DNA from: Cladophialophora immunda
Taxonomy: Eukaryota; Ascomycota; Eurotiomycetes; Chaetothyriales; Herpotrichiellaceae
Assembly (NCBI RefSeq): GCF_000835495.1
Contig: NW_015622545.1
Location: forward strand, 3,240,777 to 3,304,776
Direction of reading: 5' to 3'
DNA length: 64,000 bases
Shown: positions 1-11,346 of the stretch, piece by piece
Position numbering within the stretch: position 1 is the stretch's first letter
How the letters are laid out: each line of letters starts with the position of its first letter
Position numbers and translations under genes: made by a program
The notes under the pieces: model-generated
Databases searched by the model: none
Seen by the model: only the letters and a program-made list of their open reading frames with translations
Told to the model about the DNA's origin: nothing

Positions 1-415
1 GATTCAGCAGGAGTTTGCGAAAGAAAAGAGAGAAACCGTGGAGGAAGAAGGGGATCAAATCGTGGACAACGGCCTTCCTGGATGGGGAAGTTGGACAGGA
101 GAAGGAATCAGCAAGAAAGCTCAAAAGAGGGTCAAGGGTCGGTTTTTGACGACGGTCAAGGGTGTGGCGGAAGAAAAGCGACAAGACTCCAGGCTGGAAA
201 AGGTCATCATCAACGAAAAGCGTGTCAAGAAGAACGGCAAGTATTTGGCCAGCGAACTCCCTCATCCATTCGAGTCACGACAACAGTACGAACGATCGCT
301 TCGTCTACCCCTGGGACCTGAATGGACGACGAAGACTACGTTCCAGGACAGCACGAAGCCGCGCGTGTTGATCAAGCAGGGCGTCATCCAGCCCATGGCA
401 CGACCTCTGGCATAG
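1..415 (+). CDS. UTP14: U3 snoRNP protein Utp14, C-terminal end (5' truncated by window)
   Basis: Open frame from the window edge to a TAG at 413-415, about 137 codons. It carries the conserved Utp14 C-terminal signature around GWGSWTG, followed by a basic segment and an R-V-x-x-K-V-I-I-N-E-K-like stretch and a final LPHPFESRQQYERS region. Utp14 is a subunit of the small-subunit processome; it binds and activates the DEAH helicase Dhr1 and is needed for early 18S rRNA processing in the nucleolus. The frame is open upstream to base 2 with no ATG, so the start lies outside the window. GTG at 38 is not a start. Homology is recognised from the signature, not searched. Confidence 0.85.
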   Translation, partial: IQQEFAKEKRETVEEEGDQIVDNGLPGWGSWTGEGISKKAQKRVKGRFLTTVKGVAEEKRQDSRLEKVIINEKRVKKNGKYLASELPHPFESRQQYERSLRLPLGPEWTTKTTFQDSTKPRVLIKQGVIQPMARPLA

Positions 416-1354
416 AGGCCGAAGATAGATTGTGAGCAGTGGAGATGAAAAGCAGACCAAATGAGCAGGATCAGGATCGTGTCAAAATCAGTGCTTCAAG
501 TTAGACGAAGAGGAGCACCTTACAGTATATGTGGAGTGGCATTCAGAAGAATTCAGCCTTGTCCTCAGACAGGACTCCTAATCTTGGCAACACGGCACGT
601 GATCGACTTTCCACTGTCCTCTACAATCTCCTCGACCTCTGCCTCCTCCTTTCTCTCCATCACTTTGGAACACTCTGCACCACTTGCCGCCAGCGTCACG
701 GACGGCCCTAGCTCTTTCCACCTCGCCGCCATGTCCACGTACGAAGCCCCGCCAAATCCTTGCTCTCATGCAGGAAGCAGCAATGGACAGCGTCTCAAAT
801 CAAGGGCACAAACTGTGCTATGCTCCCAACTTCGTTCTCGACCACATCATTTTTCTACACTCTCTGCCCTCCTGATCCGTCTATACGTTTTATCAACCCT
901 CATTCCTAGTCATCAGACATCCTTTGGCCGCGTTTCCTATTCATATTCTTGGTCGCAGTTCTGCCGCAGTGTCACCTCGCCCCTAAGCTCGAGCCTCCTC
1001 GACCAGGTAGCCGCACAGATCGCCTTCTTCGCCGTGCATGTCCGCGCCAAAGCCTCCCGGTCTCGCTCTGGTATGCCCGGATGCCCCTCCCCACTACCTC
1101 ACATACCATCTCGATCTGGAAAACTATTTTGCCCGCCATTTTTCTCCTCTCCTCAGCCTCGTCCCAGAGCTCGTCCCGTCTCCTCCCTGTTGAAGGAAGA
1201 GTAAAACTATTGTGATTCGGCTCTATACCTTGATTCGTGGACAAGAAGAGTATAGGAGCGCTCTGCAACCTCCAAACAGCACATCAACAATCCGCCGGAG
1301 ATTCCGCACGCTTACCCATCGAGAAGACTACACTTCCCCCGCCCTTCTCCTTTC
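416..1354. other. Intergenic: UTP14 3' flank and GH81 upstream region
   Basis: No convincing gene. A 247-codon plus-strand open frame at 461-1204 is rich in S, L and R with no recognisable domain and looks like a chance frame in pyrimidine-rich DNA. The stretch at about 1080-1200 is C/T rich, as is common just upstream of fungal transcription starts. It probably holds the UTP14 3' UTR and the promoter and 5' UTR of the glucanase gene. Confidence 0.5.
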
Positions 1355-4300
1355 ATGCGCCCTCAGTGCAGATCATGTTTGCTAACACTACTCCAGGTCC
1401 TGTTTGCTTCAGCCTTACCTATTCATCGGTTCTTCGGTCCGTTAAGCTCTCTAAATCCTGCATGTGATAGAGGTGGTCAAGATTTTTGATAGTGGCGGAT
1501 TACTGACAATCCTCATCATCCAATCACACAGGTGCCAATGCAGCTCTTACCACTGACATCTTACCTCAACCCGCACCGTCCATATCAGGTCTGCATCCTC
1601 CCCGCTCGGCAGGATCGGTTGGTGGTGTTGACACCGCGGTTTAGGGGACACCCCCGACTCCAACATTGCATTGGCTGTCTATGACGCAGATGTTGAATCA
1701 CAGAGCTATTCGTCTGCGATCACCTTTGCCGATCCACATCTCAGTATCCAAACCGTCACCATCACCGCATTACCTTCCTCGCAAGTTCCAACCGTGACTT
1801 CTGCAAGCCAAAGCGTTCCAGACACTACTGGTGTTAGTTTTATGCCTCTGCCCGTCCTCAAGCCTCAGATCGCTAATTTATCCAGTCATTAATTACGACT
1901 CTTGAAACCGAAGGGAATCCTCCCGTACAGCCTTTCCCTACAAGTATTCAAACTGTTGCCTCGCCCACTTTGGAGCCTCTGAATGGAACTGCTCCCTTCG
2001 GCAATTCAACAGCGATTAGTGCGCAGAGCACAGTGACCGAGACCATCACATTGCCACTGACAACTTTCGAAAGCATCTCGACCACGCAAACCGTGGCAAC
2101 CGTGGCAATTGAAACGACCGCGGTTATAACTGCCGTCACAGTCCTCAACACCACTATTACTGCCGACGGGTCCATCGTAGCAACATCATCCGCAGGTACA
2201 ACGGTCCTTACTACAACTGGAACAGCACTCGTCGAAACCACTTTGACAGCGTCATCAACCGTGACTGGGACGGTAGCAACAACCTTGACGGCGGCCCTCG
2301 GTTCAATCTCAAGTCTCCCCACCGCCAGTCCGGCCTGCTTGGTGAGCATGGGTTGCTCTGGACAGGATATCTTTCTGCCTGTTGCGCTGGGGCAACCCCC
2401 TAATAACATCGAACAAAGAGGTGGACATCCTGTTCCGCGGCTTGGGATTATTGATGTTGGCGGCCCAATCGAGACAAATAAATTCTACGAAAACTTCGTG
2501 CTAGGCTCCCAAGGCTCTCCCAGTTTTGTGATGCCGTACTCCCTAGCTTGGAGCAAGGGGAGTGGAAATGCCTTGAGTTGGGGAATGGCAATATCGCATC
2601 TTGATGACGACCAGAAGCATTTTGGGCCGAACAATACTGCGATCCCAGGCGCACCAGCATCTTACTACATCAATGGGCTCGGAATCCAGTCGGTGATCCT
2701 CTCCGCCGTCGAGTTTGGCTCAAACACAGTTCTGACAGCGGATTCCTTGTTGGCGTTCTCTGCAAACATCCATCTTCAGCCTTCAACCGGCTCACCTTCG
2801 GTGCTTACCATGTCGGTGGTCCAGGGCATGGCCTTTATCACTGGGCAATACGTCAATCTGCAGCCAGCGATACAAAGCAGCGTCTTCTTCCGGAATGTCG
2901 CTGCAGCGGGCGAACCGAAGCCAGGCATTTTCAAATACAGGGTCACTTTAGAAGACGGAAAACTGTGGCTGATATATGCTATACCAGCCAATGGACTCAC
3001 CCCCAACTTCCAGCTCAGCTCAAGTACGTTACTCCGAGGCTTGCCAAATTGGTATGGAGATATACAGATTGCGAAGCTCTCTGATGACAGTTTGGAGTCT
3101 ATATATGATGATGCGGCCGGCGCCTATCCAACAGCTGGACACATTTCCGGCTCCGCCCAGAACACGACCGCTCAATACAGTTTGTCTTGGTCCAAGGGAG
3201 GGGTTTATTCGAGCAACACGACTCTTCTCATGTTTGCTTTGCCTCATCACCGTGAGTCTTTCGACTCCTTTACCCAATGCAACGTCACTGCGATTGAGCT
3301 CGCCACCACAACCAAGGGCAACGCGACAGCAGTTGTGAGTGACTATTGGGTTCTGGAGGAGCGCAACCTCCCAATTACCCTGGGATTCGCGCCCTGGCGA
3401 CCAGGAAATCCCACAGACTTCCAAGGGGCGAATTCCCTCTCCCCTGCAGCGCTTTCCATCATACAAAACGTCGCTGCAACTGAAGCCTCTCAGAACATGT
3501 CAGTCCAAACAAACCTCAACAGCATGTATTATAGCGGAAAGGCTCTGAGCAAATTCGCGCAGCTTGTTTACACCATGCACGATCTCGCGAATCAGCAAGA
3601 TCTGGCAAACGCCGCGTTACTGGAGCTTGAAAGCTGCTTCGAGGTCTTCGCAGATAACCAGCAACAGTATCCTTTGATCTACGACACGGACTGGAAGGGC
3701 CTGGTGTCCTCAGCGAGTTATGTGACAGGGGATCCCGGTGTAGACTTTGGAAACTCCTACTACAATGATCACCACTTTCACTACGGCTACTTCCTCCACG
3801 CAGCTGCTGTCGTTGGTTATCTGGACCCTGCCTGGCTCAATCAGAACAAGGATTATGTGAACGCTTTAGTTCGCGATGTCTCCAACCCCAGTACTCTGGA
3901 TCAATATTTCCCGGTTTTCCGATCCTTTGATTGGTATCATGGGCACTCATGGGCCAAAGGACTTTTTGAGTCTGGCGATGGCAAGGATGAAGAATCCTCT
4001 TCTGAGGATGCTATGTTTGCATACGGGCTGAAGATGTGGGGCAGGACGGTCGGCGATGCCTCCATGGAAGCTCGTGGCAATCTGATGCTCGCAGTTCTGG
4101 CACGCAGTCTGCAGAACTATTTCCTGATGACATCGGACAATACCAATCAGCCCGCCGCTTTCATTGGGAACAAAGTGACCGGCATCCTGTTTGAGAACAA
4201 AGCAGATCATGTCACCTACTTTGGTACTGATCTGAGCTATGTTCAAGGGTATGATACACTGTTTACTTCTCACACTTCCGCTTGCTACGTTGCTGATTAC

Positions 4301-4692
4301 TCGCAGCATCCACATGATCCCTCTCATGCCTTTCTCGACGTTGACTCGGACCGGTAAGAGCTTCCACCAACCGAAGTCGCGCACCAAACTGACTTGCCTG
4401 TGACAGAGCAATTCGTAACAGAGGAATGGATCACATACTTCGCAGATGGCGCCGTTCGACAGGTTATAGATATTACTGGTGGCTGGAAAGGTGAGCGGTA
4501 CGAGGACCATCTGATGGAGCGCAACACTGACAATCCTCAGGCATTGTGTATGCGAATTTAGCAATCATCAACCCAACAGCAGCGTACAATTTCTTCACGC
4601 AGCCTAGTTTTGACATGGGATGGATCGATGGCGGAGCGTCCCTGACGTGGTACATTGCAATGAGTGCCCTGTTGGGAGGGACGCCGTCATAG
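1355..4692 (+). CDS. Secreted endo-1,3-beta-glucanase, GH81 family
   Basis: Spliced model of about 1002 residues. The ATG at 1355 opens a signal peptide with a hydrophobic core LLTLLQVLFASALP. Proposed introns: 1473-1531 (or from 1476), 1589-1644, 1833-1885, 4249-4306, 4354-4406 and 4491-4540. The last three restore the family sequence exactly (for example VQG|IHMIPL). A Ser/Thr-rich, probably O-glycosylated stretch (about 2010-2330) precedes the GH81 domain. The domain holds the motif region YYNDHHFHYGYF and the catalytic region GHSWAKG...GDGKDEESSSE, where the family's acid/base residues lie. GH81 enzymes cleave cell-wall beta-1,3-glucan endo-wise, typically in septum separation or autolysis. 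The three 5' introns are the least certain part; the 1589-1644 donor (GTCTGC) is weak. Confidence 0.85.
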
Positions 4693-5077
4693 ACAAGGGC
4701 TCCAGTGAGAGAGATCTGAGCTCGATCAGCCAACAGAAAGTTTGCAACAGACGGCAATGATCAGGGCATGGTCTGGAAAACGGTACCGGCACACGCATCT
4801 GAATTCAGGCAAGGATCCGGGCCAAGCACGGCATCAGGTCTGCATGAAGAGTGTTTGGCTTCCGGGATCGACGCGAGTGAATAAATTCTGCTCCTCCCTT
4901 CTGCTCAAAAGTATCGATTTAGTAGAAAGCCAACGTTCCCGTTTCCTCAGCGTTATCGTTGTCCACTCTCCAACCCATGGATGAGGATCTAGGAAGCTGC
5001 ATCCGCCACAAACGCCGTCGACGCATTGCAGTTCAGTCGAGGGCGGCATGCCTCAGCTCTCGTTCATCTACGCTCCA
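4693..5077. other. Intergenic between convergent genes
   Basis: About 385 bp between the stop codons of the GH81 gene and the LYR-protein gene. Nothing beyond probable 3' UTRs is visible. Confidence 0.5.
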
Positions 5078-6391
5078 TCACCCAAACAAAAGCCTTGCTT
5101 GCCTGTCTTTCAAGGATTCCGACATGTTCTGCTCGCTTTTCTCCATCTCCGCCCTGGAGATGCCATCGTCCCAGTAGAAGACCAATCCCAAATCCGCGGC
5201 GGCCTTTGTACCGGCAGCCGCTGTCTTCACCAAGGGGGTCTGTTTCAAGACCACGCGGGAGAGTAGTCTTTGAAGAAGCCGAGGCGTGATTTTGTGAGGG
5301 CGACCGCTGTGCCAGTCCTTGAGACGGGGCCCGGGCCGGGGACCTTCCAATATCAGACAGGACTGGCTGTCGAGCCACTCCTGCTGCTGGATGGCCTCAG
5401 GCGAGATCCACGCCGGGGTCCGGCGCCGGACGAACGGTTCCATCTCCCTCCTGCCGCTCACGAGGTCGTGGAGCTCCCGGTACTCGTCTTCCGGCAGTGG
5501 GGGAAGCGCGGCCTTGACGTTGTGGTTGTACCATTTGCGGCGCAGGTTCTTGTACCGCGACTGCGGGAGCGGTTTGCCCCAGATGGTTGTCTCGGGCGGG
5601 TTGAATCGCGACTTGACTTTGAGGTGGGCGCCGACGCGCGTGAAGTAGACCTGTTCGCTGGCTTGGGACGCGATCAGGGCGAGCAGGCGCGGGGGAAGCT
5701 CCAGATTCTCCCATTTTTCGGTCGGCGCGTCTTGCTTCCCGCGGGGACGAGGCGTGGCGGGAACGGAGGTAGTGCCGTCGCCATCACCTCGCGCGGTCGT
5801 GACTGTGGGCTGTAAAGAAGGGTATAATGTGTCCTCTTCTGTGGTGCTCACAGAGTCCTCCTCCTCCGCCGCCACCTCCCCCGCGTCGTCCTTGAGTGTT
5901 TCATCAAGATCTAGTTCCGAGCTGGTAGGAGAGACGGCGTCCGCCAATGCCATTTCCGCGGTCGCGATATTCTGGCCCTTTGCGTCTTTTCCAAGTCCCG
6001 TTCTTCCGCCTTCAGGGCCCAGGGTGGCGGGTGGATACAAGAACTTTTCCAGGAGGTCATATTTCCTGGGCCCTTTTCTCCCGTAGGTCATGCGTAACAC
6101 GTTCTCCAGCGCGGCGGTGTACCCTTGGTTCGCATGCCGGAGGATCGAAGCCAGTTTCCTGGCCTGGTGGAGCAGTCGCGTCACTTGCTCGGGCGCAAGG
6201 TCTCGGTCACGGCGGTGGAGTATGCGGCTTCGGTCGCCTCCTCCGGTGGTAGGCAACTTGGGAATCCAGCGCCGGAAGCCGTCGATGGTGAATTTTCGCA
6301 TGTACGCCCGACATTGCGGGAGGGGGAGGTAGGAGCATTCTCGCAGGCACGCCCGGTAGATGTGTAGCGGGTTCGTTTCTGGGGGAGGCAT
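5078..6391 (-). CDS. LYR-motif protein, Cup1-like N-terminal domain, mitochondrial
   Basis: Single-exon gene of 437 residues. Near the N-terminus (residues about 8-35) it has NPLHIYRACLRECSYLP, a Leu/Ile-Tyr-Arg pattern of the LYR superfamily with the conserved downstream Phe and Arg, matching the fungal Cup1-like N-terminal LYR family. LYR proteins act in mitochondria as Fe-S cluster delivery or respiratory-complex assembly factors. The middle (about 145-225) is acidic and low complexity; the C-terminal 150 residues contain a second conserved block around RYKNLRRKWY and the tail RAEMEKSEQNM. The gene is divergent from the mL41 gene (367 bp shared upstream region), which also encodes a mitochondrial protein. 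The exact molecular role is unknown. Confidence 0.7.
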   Translation of the reverse strand: MPPPETNPLHIYRACLRECSYLPLPQCRAYMRKFTIDGFRRWIPKLPTTGGGDRSRILHRRDRDLAPEQVTRLLHQARKLASILRHANQGYTAALENVLRMTYGRKGPRKYDLLEKFLYPPATLGPEGGRTGLGKDAKGQNIATAEMALADAVSPTSSELDLDETLKDDAGEVAAEEEDSVSTTEEDTLYPSLQPTVTTARGDGDGTTSVPATPRPRGKQDAPTEKWENLELPPRLLALIASQASEQVYFTRVGAHLKVKSRFNPPETTIWGKPLPQSRYKNLRRKWYNHNVKAALPPLPEDEYRELHDLVSGRREMEPFVRRRTPAWISPEAIQQQEWLDSQSCLILEGPRPGPRLKDWHSGRPHKITPRLLQRLLSRVVLKQTPLVKTAAAGTKAAADLGLVFYWDDGISRAEMEKSEQNMSESLKDRQARLLFG

Positions 6392-6758
6392 TCACATGGT
6401 TCGATTGGACTGTAAAGGAGCGAGCGGTTGGGGTGCTGGTGTATTGCAAGAAGGTGAGTTACCTAGGTGCACTACAAGTACTCCGTGCAGAGCAGCCGTG
6501 TACAAAATATCTACGAGGTAGTATGGGCGAGTGGTGCCAGAAAGTTGAATGGGACATGTTGGCCAATGAGCGCTCGCGATGATCGGAGTCGGGAGCGAGC
6601 ACAGCTGGACCCCGTTAGGACGGCATGACACTCGTCCTAAAACGACCATCAGTTTTTCAATGTTTCTTGCTCTTTTGTCGACGCTTCAGCATCGCAGAAC
6701 GTCCATGGTTTTATAGCCGAAGAAACGCGAAGGGCGCCAGGACACTCCTACAGTTGCC
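6392..6758. promoter_or_regulatory. Shared upstream region of LYR protein and mL41
   Basis: A 367-bp divergent intergenic region between two nuclear genes for mitochondrial proteins, so probably a bidirectional promoter. No specific factor site recognised. Confidence 0.4.
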
Positions 6759-7768
6759 ATGGTCAAGCCTTCGCCTCAACTATGCGCCCGCCTGCGCTTC
6801 ACCACCAAGCAGGTTGGCCGCGGATTCTACCGCGGAAATCGAGCTGGAGCGATGGGTGCTCACACCGAATTCGGCCGTTACGTGATCGACTGGCGGAAGA
6901 CTGTACATTATAACATGCCCGAGATGAAAGACTTTCCAGTAAGCTCCTCCCGGGAATGTTCTGCGGGAAGTTCAGACACTAACTACTGGCCGCAAACTAG
7001 CTCACACCCTTCGTGACCATGGAGATGGAACCGAAAAGCAGAGCCGAGGATCGCCCCGACGGGACGACGTACGTACCGAGTCGGATCGATGCGCTGGAAT
7101 TCCTGAGAACTTGGAAAAAGATCAATCCATTGGAGTATGATGGCATTGTCGCTCATCAGGAGGAAGAACGCCGACGGTTTGCGGCTGCAACAGCTGAACA
7201 GAACCATGAGGAGACGCAGGAGCAGGAGCAGGGGCAGGAGCAGGAGCGGGCCCAGCAGGAGGCTGAACGGTGGGCCCGAGAACAAGCGCAACAGCGACCC
7301 CAGAAGCGGATTCAAAAGCAAGTACAACAACAAACGCGATCCATCCATACGACCAGGAGATTGCGGACACCTGCCCAGGCTCCCGTGGTCCCAGAGCAAC
7401 CCGACCAGCCGGGAAAGGAGTGGAATCAAATGTCCAGAGCTGAAAGGAAGGGACTGGTCAACAAAGCCACCACGTCGGAACTACGCCAGCTCAGACGAGA
7501 GCGCAAGGGCTCCAAAATCACACCGCAGGAGAAGAAGGAAACCAAGAAAGATGTCAAAGTGCGGCTGAGAAGGGAACTTCTTGGCAAAGGACTGTTCCAG
7601 GACGAGAAGGAGCTCCAAAAGCTGTTGACGGAAGAAGGCCGTCGGAGGAAGCGAGCCGGTCTGCCTCGCGCGACGGACGAAGAGAAGGGCCGATTTTTGG
7701 ACGGGTTACAGCACAAGACCGAGGCGAAGGGGCTGTTTGACAAGATATTCGGTGGAGGAAGGCAATGA
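6759..7768 (+). CDS. MRPL27: Mitochondrial large-subunit ribosomal protein mL41 (yeast Mrpl27) with long charged C-terminal extension
   Basis: ATG at 6759; one intron 6939-7000 (donor GTAAGC, branch ACTAAC), phase 0, giving 315 residues. The first about 75 residues carry the MRP-L27/mL41 pattern: RLRFTTKQVGRGFYRGNR, then HTEFGRYVIDWRKT, and LTPFVT right after the splice. mL41 belongs to the mitochondrial 54S subunit. Typical members are near 100-150 residues. Here the rest is a Q/E/R-rich, probably coiled-coil segment (QEQEQGQEQE at about residues 140-150) followed by a basic tail ending in GLFDKIFGGG. The reading frame is continuous across the junction, so this is one polypeptide, not two genes. 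Confidence 0.8.
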
Positions 7769-8945
7769 CCAGAATGCTTGCCCGCTAAAGCCTTGCCCCG
7801 ACATGGTAGAGGCTTTCAGACGCCCTCGATGAGGAATTCGCGCTGGCCAGCTGCCGCGCATTGGGAGCCACTTGCTGCGGAGTGGCTTTAGCAGCGACGC
7901 AGTCTGAACTGCTGTTCACGCGACAAGGCATCTTTGTCTGAAGGCCTCCCAGAGTTGGAAGCCTATGGCCAGCCTCATCGAACCACACAGCGCGGGGAAC
8001 CATGAGAGGGTACTGAGAATTGCAATTCCGGGGGAACATTGCGAGCGTTGGACAGAGCCATGTCACATGTATTATTATACTGCCTTGGAGGACGGGTGGT
8101 GGCGTATATCTACAGCGGCCCTGTCAAAGGCCTGTCTGTGGTTTGTCCGCCGCTTCCTCCTGCAAGCCTGCAATACCCGTTTCTTCCACATCGTCCCCCG
8201 AAACATCCGCAACGCCAAGCCTCCAGTGCCCATTGTCGATGCCGGTGCCAGAAAGGGAGGATCAGTATAGAACAGTGTTCGTACTTAGTGGTATCACGAG
8301 GGCATGGTATTATGTAGTAAAACGAGGCCACTTTGACAATCCCATCCAGTGCATAGAGGGTGTACACGTGCTTGGGCATTGTAAGACTCTACCGTGACTA
8401 CTTAGCAACCTGGTCACCTCCACCACCCACCTCCTATTCACGGCGGCAACGGATAGATGAGAGTGAACTATAGCGACGGGCTAGCTTGATATTCCCTTTG
8501 CTTGATATGTTGATCCCCTTTCTATTCGCGAGATCGCGGCATGAACCTGCGCCCCTTTATCAAATCTTTTCATAGAAATTCATGTCAATACTGGACACCG
8601 TCATACATCCAAGCCACTTCTCTGCCACAACATCTCTGCCCTAAAGTCGAAGACGTAGAGGATCGCCAGGCACAGGACAATCCCGGAGCTGTCACTCTCT
8701 TCTACCTGAGGTGCAAGTCGCCGCAAAGGACCGCCTGTTTCTCACGGTTCACTTCTGCCCTAGGTGTTCCGAGTCCTTCAAGAAAGATAGGGGATGCGAA
8801 GTGAACGTGTAGGCTCCCATAAGAGCTTCTTCGCCCGCTCGGCTGACTTCTATCGCAAGTGCGTCAAAGGGTTCGTCGTGCACTTCATCAGTTTCGTGGT
8901 TCGTGGGACTCGCTCTCGGTGCAGACCACGATTGTTTCCCAAGAA
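7769..8945. other. Intergenic between convergent genes; one unexplained minus-strand frame
   Basis: About 1.2 kb between the stops of mL41 and the protease gene. No RNA gene seen. A minus-strand frame at 8749-8949 (66 codons, acidic, ending in SEHLGQK) abuts the last protease exon in another frame. I could not find a splice joining it in frame, so it is either a chance frame or a former continuation of the protease gene. Confidence 0.4.
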
Positions 8946-10982
8946 TCATCTGTCCGGTCGTGGCTTTTCTGACTTCATTTTATCTTCCTCAAATTCCGGC
9001 GCCAGAATACTTTCTTCCCACCTTTTGGGCGATGATCCGGAAGAAGGTGGCAGAGAAGGCGCGAGGGAGGCGTAGCCTGAGTCACGTGGTGAGTCTGCCA
9101 TTGAAGTTGGACGGGTCGGCAAAGGTCGGTAGGGGTATGATGAAAGTCGTGATGTTGGCCCAGAATGTAGGTGGGAGGCATAGCCTGAGTCCGGTAGTGA
9201 GTCCGCCATTTTTGACATTCGTTGGAAGCGCATATACGCCCGGTGGGTTAGTGATGGCATAGTGAGACCGTGCTGTTCGTCCCCTGAGGAGATCTAATTA
9301 TGCGGAGTCAGTAAGTCTCGTTGTCTGGCTGTGGTCTATATGGGCTTGTGGTGACTTGCCTCGTTCTCGCTGTCCGACGTCGAAGGGTTTAATGCTGTAC
9401 GGAAAAGAGCCAGTGGATCTGCAGACACGCTGCTCTGAGAGTCCAGCAGGTACCTCTTGCAAAGTACGTCGAGCAAGGTCGGAAGCTTAACTGAAGCCAT
9501 GCCGAATGTCTGCCGGATATCTTCCAGGCTACGAGTCATGGGAATAACATAACCTGCTCCAAAGGTATCGGAGGCGACGACGTGGCCGTAGACTTCAAGT
9601 CGAGATGCATGAAGTACCCAGGACCCTGAATCACCGTCACCGATCTCTACATATCTGGTCAGCAAGACAGCGGTTTGGGGGGTTGAATTAACTCTACCGG
9701 CATCTCCGTCTAATTTGAGCGTGTACGCATCCACAAACTCTCTGCCATGACCGAGCAAGACTCGACAGGGCAGAGACGACAGCACCCCAGACTGAATTCC
9801 TTGCAGGCCACTCTTCATGACGACTGGGCGTGTCCTTGGGGATTCCATGAAATTAATCGTGCCCACCGTGAAGTCCCCTGAGCGGTGGCTGTGATCGTCG
9901 CCAAGCTGGTTAACGCTATAGTTGAGTCGGTCGTCAATGTCAATCAGAGCCCAATCATAGTAGTGTGGACGCTGAGGAAAATCCGAAACGGGGGGATCCA
10001 AGATCTGTCCTATGTTGTCCCACAACTCAGGCTTGGGCGACGGGGTTTCAGACAATAGCGATTTGATAAGGCCAGAAGCCTGTCCGAGCACCAGGGGATC
10101 GCGCTTGTCAAGAGGATTATTAGGGACACTGAGGTCCTCGTTGTCATCTTCGTCGTCTGAGATCAAGCTGTCGCTGTTGCTGTCACTGTCATCATCAGCG
10201 ACAGTGAGATTCAGATCATAGGTGCCTTTCACTTGATCTGTGAGGTGACCAGCAGTCATGCCGTACAAAACATAATCACCTTCGCGAGAGGTCAGCTTGA
10301 CGAGACCCCCGCAGGTTCCAATCCGAGATTCAACGCCCTTGACCAGCTTCATCGGTGCACCACACAGCGTTGTGTCCAGAGACCGAGGTCTCTCTATATT
10401 GCTTATGCAGACATTGATAGCACCGCCTCTGGTCTTCGGAGACTGGCCAACCACCAACACCTCAAAGGAGGGTATTGATGAATCTTGTGGTTGAGTGATA
10501 GCCTTCACGTGTTGTTGTTCAAAGAACTTTCGCGCCCGTTTGGCACGCGCCTCATGGCATAAGACCACGATCCAGGCTTTAGCGGTGTCTTCAGTATGTC
10601 CAAGCACCATCAGCCTCAGGGCCATGGGCTCACGCTTTAATGAACGTTTTGTCAATTGATGGAGTAATGGCCCTTCGACCCGCTCGAGGACATCTTTGAA
10701 GCGAGCAATCGTCGCTGTGTCAACGGGTTTATCGAATTCTCGCAAGCTGTCGCCACTGGAGGGAGGGAAAAGTACAATGCCTGTCCTATCACTACTGGCA
10801 ACTCTCGACGGGTTGGATGTCTTTTCCAGGGTTTTCGGGGAGTGGGACGCGCTCGCATAGCCAGAGTCTGCACGGCTATCGTAGGAGATATTCTGATTGA
10901 TATCGATTGGTAGGGGATGCTCGCTGGTCCTGCTCTCAGGAGGGATGCCACTATTTTCGGGGGTAGCAGTAACGTCGCCCAT
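8946..10982 (-). CDS. Trypsin-fold serine protease-like protein with DSGYAS repeats
   Basis: Two exons (10982-9360 and 9293-8946), 656 residues. The intron 9294-9359 is GC-AG with the textbook donor GCAAGT, branch CTTACTGAC and acceptor AATTAG; splicing is phase 0 and runs in frame into the 3' exon. Without it the frame stops at 9336. Residues about 1-60 are disordered with one DSGYAS motif; about 90-190 form an unrecognised domain; then comes a chymotrypsin-fold domain with all triad motifs: TAGHL (His), YDWALIDI (Asp) and GDGDSGSW (Ser), plus a VYGHVVASD strand. An acidic loop (DDDSDSNSDS) separates His and Asp. The C-terminal exon adds two more DSGYAS motifs, each following MADS. No signal peptide, so it probably acts inside the cell. 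It is divergent from the membrane-protein gene at 11347. The ATG at 10982 was preferred to 11144 because the intervening codons look like 5' UTR. Substrate unknown. Confidence 0.75.
9067..9210 (-). repeat. In-frame duplicated DSGYAS-coding segment
   Basis: Two similar segments of about 37 bp begin at about 9067 and 9174, offset by 108 bp (36 codons). On the minus strand each encodes MADS-x2-DSGYAS in the last exon of the protease gene. The DNA between them is not obviously duplicated, so either the repeat is old or selection held the motif itself. A third DSGYAS lies near the protein's N-terminus (about 10849-10869). Confidence 0.75.
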
Positions 10983-11346
10983 CGTTGTTTCCTTGCAGAG
11001 ACAACGGACTGGAGTTTGAGGCGTTCTTTCCAAAGAGACTTCGGTCAATTTTTCATGGAGGAGCGAGTTGGGAGGAGGGTGTAGATGAAGAGAGAGGTAA
11101 TGTAGTCGGTTCAGCCTCACCACTGCACAGCCCCGCCAACGCACACAGCTCCAATGGCAGCATCTCTCTTAGCGACCACAGCCACCACCGCGAGTCTGCG
11201 ACAGCAAAGACACGCTGGGCCATGCGCGTGCTGCGCCTCCATTGTGAACATGGGCATTGACACTCATGGGAAAGACGAGAACGCATGACAAGCCTCCTCC
11301 TCCTCCTCCTCCTCCTCCGTCCTAGACTCTTGCTCTATCCAGCAGA
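10983..11346. promoter_or_regulatory. Shared upstream region of protease and membrane-protein genes
   Basis: A 364-bp divergent intergenic region, short enough to be one bidirectional promoter. It contains a CCT-repeat tract at 11293-11318, pyrimidine-rich in the direction of the plus-strand gene. Confidence 0.5.
11293..11318. repeat. (CCT)n microsatellite
   Basis: About 8-9 uninterrupted CCT units some 30-55 bp upstream of the ATG at 11347. Poly-pyrimidine tracts are common in fungal core promoters and 5' UTRs. Confidence 0.9.

Noticed and set aside
461..1204. 247-codon plus-strand frame before the glucanase
   Set aside because: No start context, no domain, S/L/R-rich composition; it overlaps the pyrimidine-rich upstream region of the GH81 gene.
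1970..4357. GH81 gene as a single 795-codon frame
   Set aside because: It starts with TTG, lacks a signal peptide and ends in non-family residues; splicing upstream and downstream gives a signal peptide and restores the conserved C-terminus.
10983..11144. 54-residue N-terminal extension of the protease
   Set aside because: Composition unlike protein (CT-derived L/H/P runs), and a better ATG with a disordered DSGYAS-bearing start lies at 10982.
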